Shown one piece after another: positions 59,603 to 64,000 of a stretch of 64,000 nucleotides of DNA (positions are counted from its first letter, which is position 1; each line of letters opens with the position of its first letter). The translations under genes and the position numbers were made by a program. A model generated the notes under the pieces. It searched no databases and was not told the DNA's origin. It saw only the letters and a list, made by a program, of their open reading frames with translations. This stretch comes from Flavisolibacter longurius (GTDB lineage Bacteria > Bacteroidota > Bacteroidia > Chitinophagales > Chitinophagaceae), in contig JABUMY010000002.1 in assembly GCA_013327885.1 (NCBI GenBank), positions 186,001 to 250,000 of the forward strand. Direction: 5' to 3'.

Positions 59603-60820
59603 TCAAGAAGATACCGCTGCCGACTGCAACACCTTGTTAATCACCGCTACCATCTTCTCCCCTTTTTCCTTTACCTGCGCTTCTGTCCACAACAGGGAAA
59701 TGGAGGATGAAATACAACGGCCCATTACGGCATCTGAAGCCGAAAAATCCTGGTCAGTGAGCTTGCGCAAACCCTCGCGTTGTGCCTCGTGCAACGGATA
59801 CAAAGCGGTGGCACCTTTCAGGTGACCCCATTTGCGGATGTAGTGCCAGTTGTTGTCGAACCAGTAAAAATTTCCGGCAAGAATACCTTGCGCTTTCATT
59901 TCGGCCACCACGCTGCGGGTAATCTCTTCCGTTGGTAAAAACCAGCTCAGGAACGTACAGCTATCGCCTTCGGGATCGGGAAGCCGGCGGAAAGAAACCT
60001 GCGGTACATTGGAAAGAATTGCCTTCAGGGCTGCATGGTTCTTTTTCTGTATCTGCAGAAATTCATCTACCCTGCGCACCTGCGCCAGTCCCACCGCTGC
60101 GTGCAGTTCGGAAATGCGAAAATTATAACCGAGGAAAGGATGCAGGTCTGCGCCACGGTCAACACCATTGTGGTCGTGGCCATGATCGCTGAACGCATCG
60201 CATTTCGTGTATACATCCTCGTTATTGGTCATGACCACGCCGCCTTCGCCACAGGTCATTGTTTTCACAAAGTCAAAAGAAAACGTTCCGGCATCGCCGA
60301 TGGTGCCCAGGCTTTTGCCTTTGTAAGTGGCGCCAATGCTCTGGCAGGCATCTTCCAGCAAAAAGAGGTTGTGCTCTCTGCAAATGGACTGCAGCGCATC
60401 CATGTCGGCCATGCTACCGCACATGTGCACCGGCATCACGCATTTTGTTTGGGGTGTAATGGCAGCCCGAACGGCATCGGGATTCAGTGTCAGGGTATCA
60501 TCCACATCTACCAGCACCGGCACGGCACCAACACTAAGCACCGCTTCAAACGAAGCCACAAAGGTGAACGAAGGCATGATCACTTCATGACCGGCCCCAA
60601 TGCCCAACGCGGCCATAGCGGTTGTAAGTGCCGCGGTACCGCTCGACACCAGTTGCGCATGCTTTGCGCCAAACCGGCTGCAGATGGCAGCTTCCAGTTC
60701 TTTTGCTTTCCAATGACCTTTTCGCGCCGCATCAAAGCCATAACGCATCAGGATACCGCTGTCCACCACATCCATCAACTCTTTGCGTTCTGCATCGCTC
60801 CACAATTCAAAACCAGGCAT
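59603..60820 (-). CDS. DegT/DnrJ/EryC1 family PLP aminotransferase, possibly KdnA-like
   Basis: A 405-residue protein. The N-terminus MPGFELWSDAERKELMDVVD is followed by SSGTAALTTAMAALGIGAGH, VIMPSFTFVASFEAVLSVGA, LEDACQSIGATYKGKSLGT and SFDFVKTMTCGEGGVV. DFVKT contains the likely PLP-binding Lys. The His-rich DHGHDHNG and GYNFRISELHAAVG follow. The start MPGFE and the SDHGHDHNG stretch recall 8-amino-3,8-dideoxy-manno-octulosonate synthase (KdnA), which makes the amino sugar Kdo8N from Kdo. I infer this from memory. Its usual partner dehydrogenase KdnB is not in the window. It may instead make another nucleotide amino sugar. Confidence 0.88.
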   Translation of the reverse strand: MPGFELWSDAERKELMDVVDSGILMRYGFDAARKGHWKAKELEAAICSRFGAKHAQLVSSGTAALTTAMAALGIGAGHEVIMPSFTFVASFEAVLSVGAVPVLVDVDDTLTLNPDAVRAAITPQTKCVMPVHMCGSMADMDALQSICREHNLFLLEDACQSIGATYKGKSLGTIGDAGTFSFDFVKTMTCGEGGVVMTNNEDVYTKCDAFSDHGHDHNGVDRGADLHPFLGYNFRISELHAAVGLAQVRRVDEFLQIQKKNHAALKAILSNVPQVSFRRLPDPEGDSCTFLSWFLPTEEITRSVVAEMKAQGILAGNFYWFDNNWHYIRKWGHLKGATALYPLHEAQREGLRKLTDQDFSASDAVMGRCISSSISLLWTEAQVKEKGEKMVAVINKVLQSAAVSS

Positions 60821-60984
60821 AGAAGAATAGTTAAGTATGAAAAATTTTGAAAGGCGAAGGTAAGAAAGACCGAAGAACCGCAGAACAGATGAACAAGGAA
60901 CAAGGAACGTCGAAGTATTTTCAGTTCCTCCTTTCCTTTTCCTTACAAGCAGGTTGCTAACGGAAGAAAGGTTGACCAGCGGAA

Positions 60985-61018
60985 ACCATTCGTGTAATCA
61001 GTGCAAAAATTCGTGTTT
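60985..61018. repeat. Short ATTCGTGTAATCAGTGC-type repeat
   Basis: ATTCGTGTAATCAGTGCAAA followed by AATTCGTGTTT. It is the inverse type of the tract at 24326-24367 and lies in the gap between corA and the DegT gene, which otherwise has no gene. Confidence 0.5.
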
Positions 61019-62144
61019 AAAACCAGCCCCGCCGCCGGAACATCACCAGCATCCAAACCGGAATGACCAACATTACACCTACGGAAATAAAAAATCCCCA
61101 GCGGTTGTGAAGCAACGGGATGCGGTCGAAGTTCATACCAAAAATGCCGCCGATCACCGTCGCCGGTGCCAGCAGGCAGGTCACGATGGCCATCACCTTC
61201 ATCACTTCGTTCATGCGCAGGTTTACATTGTTGATATAGAGGTCCTGCATGCTCACCATCACATCGCGGTAGTTTTCGGAAAGATCGTAAGCCTGTAAAA
61301 TATGGTCGTAAACGTCTTTGAAATATTTGGTGGTGCGTTCGTCAAGCAGGTCACTTTCGCTGCGGATGATATTGGTCACCAGGTCGCGAACGGGAGCAAT
61401 GTTTCGCTTGAGGATAATCAGCTCTTTGCGAAGCTGCGTGATCTTTGCCAGTGACCGCGTGTTGGAATTGCGGATCACTTCTTCCTCCAACTCCTCAATG
61501 TGATCGCCGAGGCCTTCCATCACCAGGAAATAACTGTCCACAATAATGTCCAGCATGGTGTAGCACAGGTAATCGGCACCACGCTGGCGCAGCTTACTGG
61601 TTTGCATGCGCAGCTTGTCGCGGATCGGGTTGAACACATCGCGGTCGGGATCTTCCTGGAAGGTAATCACAAAATTTTTACCCAGCACAATGGACACCTG
61701 CTCTGTTTCCACGCTGCCTTGCTTCCGGTTAAAATACAGCATGTTCAGCAGGCAGTAGAACACCCCTTCCACTTCGTCCATTTTGGCCCGCTGGCCAATG
61801 CTGAGAATATCTTCGGTGAGAAGCGGGTGAATGCCAAAATGCGCCGCTACTTTTTCTACGTCCGACCGTATAATGCCGTCGATATTGATCCAGGAAATGC
61901 TTTCGGTATGCAAACAGGAAAAACTATCTTCTACCTTTTCCAGCTTGTTTTCCCGCATGCCGTTGGCATCATAATCGAACACCGTCACTACTGTTCGTGC
62001 GGCATCTTTTCGCTGGGTTTCTACGGTAGGGTTTACGTTGACGATCTTTTTGGTGCGCTGTGTTCCAAACAGCACCGAAGGAATAAGATAGCGAACAAAT
62101 CGTTTGGCTTTCACCGGCTGAAAATTTAAAGGAAAGTACGGCAT
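61017..62144 (-). CDS. corA: CorA-type magnesium/cobalt channel
   Basis: A 375-residue protein. A long cytosolic N-terminal domain (SISWINIDGIIRSDVEKVAA, HPLLTEDILSIGQRAKMDEV) precedes the stalk helix. Two C-terminal membrane segments have FGMNFDRIP in the loop, the GMN signature of CorA, after LLAPATVIGGI. It is a pentameric Mg2+ (Co2+, Ni2+) channel. I use the ATG at 62144 (MPYFPLNFQP); an ATG 17 codons upstream is possible but adds a poorly matching segment. Confidence 0.93.
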   Translation of the reverse strand: MPYFPLNFQPVKAKRFVRYLIPSVLFGTQRTKKIVNVNPTVETQRKDAARTVVTVFDYDANGMRENKLEKVEDSFSCLHTESISWINIDGIIRSDVEKVAAHFGIHPLLTEDILSIGQRAKMDEVEGVFYCLLNMLYFNRKQGSVETEQVSIVLGKNFVITFQEDPDRDVFNPIRDKLRMQTSKLRQRGADYLCYTMLDIIVDSYFLVMEGLGDHIEELEEEVIRNSNTRSLAKITQLRKELIILKRNIAPVRDLVTNIIRSESDLLDERTTKYFKDVYDHILQAYDLSENYRDVMVSMQDLYINNVNLRMNEVMKVMAIVTCLLAPATVIGGIFGMNFDRIPLLHNRWGFFISVGVMLVIPVWMLVMFRRRGWF

Positions 62145-62206
62145 CCCGCAGGGACAAAAAAGAAAAGAAGCCGCGAAGCTTCTTTGTGTCATCATCGCCT
62201 GTCTTT

Positions 62207-62911
62207 TTACTGCAGGGAATTGTAATGCGCTACAAGCGCTACTATCTTTTCTGTTTGGGTAGATTTTTTTGCAGCCTCCGTTTGCAAAAAGGTTTCCAGC
62301 GCTGCTTTTTTATCAGAAAGGATCGCCGTTACGTCCTTTGGTTTTTTCACACTGTGCAGGGCGTTGTTGTGCGCAAGCAGCACTTCTTCGGTTGTGGTGA
62401 TCGTTTGTTCTGCAGTGGAGGCGCCATAAGGTTTGTTCTCGCTGAGCGCTTTATTGTACCGTTTGTAAAGCGGCGCCTTGCCTTCTGCCAGCACCTGGTA
62501 CCAGCCCTTTTTTATGCCAGCGGAAAACGGCAGGGCCGATGCGTGCATAAACCGGTATGAAGAACCTGTAACGGTATCGGTTAGTATGATTTCTTTCAAT
62601 GGTATGGTGACGGTAAACTCTTGTTCTTCGTTATTGAGAAAATACAATTGGTTCTCAAAAAGGTCAAGCTTTGCTTTTGGGCTCCGGTAGCGTTCGCCTT
62701 TTGGAGAAATGGCCACCACCTTCATCCAGTTTTCGCTAAAGTAAGGCGTGCCACTAACCAGGCGAACAAACCGCGCCGTGAGAACAGGGCTGCCGCCGAT
62801 CGTATAAAAACTGTTCATCGGGAGGTTGTCCATTTTGTCTACGTTAATTGTCTGTTGCGACAAGGCAGCCGTGCCGGTAAGGGCAAAAAAAGCAAGGAGC
62901 AAGGTTTTCAT
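62207..62911 (-). CDS. Exported protein of unknown function
   Basis: A 234-residue protein. The signal peptide is MKTLLLAFFALTGTAALSQ. The mature part is beta-strand-rich (SFYTIGGSPVLTARFVRLVS, FTVTIPLKEIILTDTVTGSS) and ends in a helix, LETFLQTEAAKKSTQTEKIV. I recognise no domain. It resembles small secreted Bacteroidota proteins in layout. It lies 62 bp upstream of corA on the same strand, so the two may share a transcript. Confidence 0.7.
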   Translation of the reverse strand: MKTLLLAFFALTGTAALSQQTINVDKMDNLPMNSFYTIGGSPVLTARFVRLVSGTPYFSENWMKVVAISPKGERYRSPKAKLDLFENQLYFLNNEEQEFTVTIPLKEIILTDTVTGSSYRFMHASALPFSAGIKKGWYQVLAEGKAPLYKRYNKALSENKPYGASTAEQTITTTEEVLLAHNNALHSVKKPKDVTAILSDKKAALETFLQTEAAKKSTQTEKIVALVAHYNSLQ

Positions 62912-63204
62912 AACCGTAGTTTAAAGAAGTAAGATAAAAAATTCTGTAACGGTAAAACAGCCGCATTTGGGTTAACCCATCGTTGCTAAAGTCCGCCGGG
63001 TAAAGCTTTGAAAGAAGGGAAAACGGCCAGCCTGGCTAGGCTATTTACGCGGCTTGGTACGATGGCTGGCAGCGTAAAGTTTCGATGTGGCAGCGGACAG
63101 TTTTACCCTTTTCCTATGGCAATAATCAAGCATTTGTACACTTGGCTTCCGGGAACCTGGTTTTTACTTTTACACCCTGTTGTGAACCCTGTAATGTGAA
63201 TCCT

Positions 63205-64000
63205 ATGAAAAATTTTTACACACTATCTATCCTTTTGTTTACCCTGTTACAAACAGGTACATTTTTGCAAACTGCTGCCCAGTGCGTTGACGGCAGCGAA
63301 ACCACGCCTGTGATCATGGATACAACCATTCGGTTTGATGCGGGTGCAACATCCACAAAAGTAAAATTCCCCAAGTTTGACCCAGAAGCCGGTATGCTTC
63401 GTTGCGTAAAACTAACTGTGGAAATGACCGGTGTGGTTGATACCTTCTCAATCCTGAACGCTACCAGCAGCAGCCAGAATGTTTCACTTACGTATATGCG
63501 AAGTGATGAAATGAGTGGCCTGGGTCTTTTAACACCGCTGAGCAACAGCTTCAACAAAAAATATGGTCCGCATGCAGTGGCAAGCGGCGATACTTATGCG
63601 ATTTCACGGGATACCGTTTTGCGAAAACTAATGACAAGAACGCTAACGGACTCGATTGAAATATCTGCATTTTACGGACAGGACAGTATTGAGTTTGACT
63701 ACACGATTGATGTACTTGTGGCACCAACCATACCGGGTGGCACCAGCTCAATGAGCATTGCAACGTCTGCATTTGTAAAGTTTAAGTTTGAATATTGTAC
63801 CTGTTCAAAAGCAACCTTGCCGCTCGGTATCAAAAACTTTACGGTTAGCAAAACATCGGCATCCACCGCACAGCTTTCATGGATGGGTGAAAACGACGGT
63901 TATGCTTACAGTTATGATGTGGAAGTAAGCCGCGATGGAAAAACGTTTACAAAATTGACAACGGTAGACCGTAAGTACACACCAAACCCGGCTTATGCGT
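63205..64000 (+). CDS. Choice-of-anchor E-like secreted protein, C-terminus beyond window
   Basis: 265 codons are visible. The signal peptide is MKNFYTLSILLFTLLQTGTF. Residues about 45-200 form a beta-rich domain with FPKFDPEAGMLRCVKLTVEM, a pattern like choice-of-anchor E domains. From about 210 a fibronectin-like domain begins (LPLGIKNFTVSKTSASTAQL, SWMGENDGYAYSYDVEVSRD). In Bacteroidota such proteins usually carry a C-terminal type IX secretion signal, which would lie past the edge. Its destination is therefore inferred. The 293 bp upstream (62912-63204) has no convincing gene. Confidence 0.8.
   Translation, partial: MKNFYTLSILLFTLLQTGTFLQTAAQCVDGSETTPVIMDTTIRFDAGATSTKVKFPKFDPEAGMLRCVKLTVEMTGVVDTFSILNATSSSQNVSLTYMRSDEMSGLGLLTPLSNSFNKKYGPHAVASGDTYAISRDTVLRKLMTRTLTDSIEISAFYGQDSIEFDYTIDVLVAPTIPGGTSSMSIATSAFVKFKFEYCTCSKATLPLGIKNFTVSKTSASTAQLSWMGENDGYAYSYDVEVSRDGKTFTKLTTVDRKYTPNPAYA

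Noticed and set aside
63008-63199. Open frame of 63 codons before the choice-of-anchor E gene
   Set aside because: It needs a TTG start and has no domain or signal peptide. The region has no coding character that I can see.
1-64000. CRISPR array, rRNA genes, transposases
   Set aside because: No regularly spaced identical repeats of CRISPR size, no rRNA signature and no transposase-like protein were seen on either strand.

Overview
The window looks like chromosome of a Bacteroidota species, most likely of the family Chitinophagaceae. The evidence is a GLPGLI-family protein, a DUF2807 protein, a DUF6660 protein beside a TonB receptor, many lipoproteins with a -[ST][SA]C lipobox, a probable type IX secretion substrate, and several promoters matching the Bacteroidota -7 box TAnnTTTG. 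Most of the window has roughly balanced base composition. One block at about 14.66-20.33 kb is clearly AT-rich and looks imported.

Layout. 1-294 is the start of a membrane protein cut by the window edge. 1446-6196 (minus strand) is a six-gene stressosome operon: RsbR, RsbS, RsbT, an RsbT-like/SpoIIE phosphatase fusion, a histidine kinase with an RsbW-like N-terminus, and a single-domain response regulator. 6409-9525 (minus) is a DUF6660 / TonB receptor / methyltransferase operon, probably metal-related. 9777-14513 holds a cNMP-binding patatin phospholipase, a small multidrug export protein, an EcsC protein and MsrA. 14.66-20.33 kb is an AT-rich defence island: a NERD protein divergent from a McrB-like AAA+ gene and a DUF2357/PD-(D/E)XK nuclease gene. 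It ends beside a tRNA-Phe gene. RecQ, KdsD and a mannose-1-phosphate guanylyltransferase follow (20.7-25.5 kb). 26.2-33.2 kb has a DEDDy exonuclease, a RidA / YjbR / aminotransferase operon, a PMT-like glycosyltransferase, NagA and a DUF72 protein. 33.3-41.4 kb has an acidic protein, a CYTH protein, an OmpA-like lipoprotein, an HflK-like fragment, an AsmA-like protein with a two-component pair, and a GLPGLI protein. 42-47 kb has a GT2/sugar-transferase fusion, a GH3 enzyme, a LysE transporter and MtgA. 47.2-50.6 kb is a propeller histidine kinase with its NarL-type regulator. 50.8-51.7 kb is yidD-rnpA-rpmH. The rest holds an L,D-transpeptidase, DUF4197, a flavin reductase, DUF2807, GNAT, FAH, YjbR with a CrtO-like protein, a DegT aminotransferase, CorA and a truncated choice-of-anchor E protein.

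Genes that plausibly work together: the stressosome genes, where environmental input to RsbR/RsbS releases RsbT and the output appears to be a two-component relay rather than sigma-B; the McrB/DUF2357 pair as a type IV-like restriction system; RidA with a PLP aminotransferase whose reactive imine products it could clear; and the envelope genes kdsD, manC, the glycosyltransferases and the DegT aminotransferase.

Intergenic DNA is rich in repeats. A composite element of about 360 bp occurs four times, and there are several families of short degenerate or palindromic repeats and strong bidirectional terminators. I saw no CRISPR array, integrase, transposase or rRNA gene.
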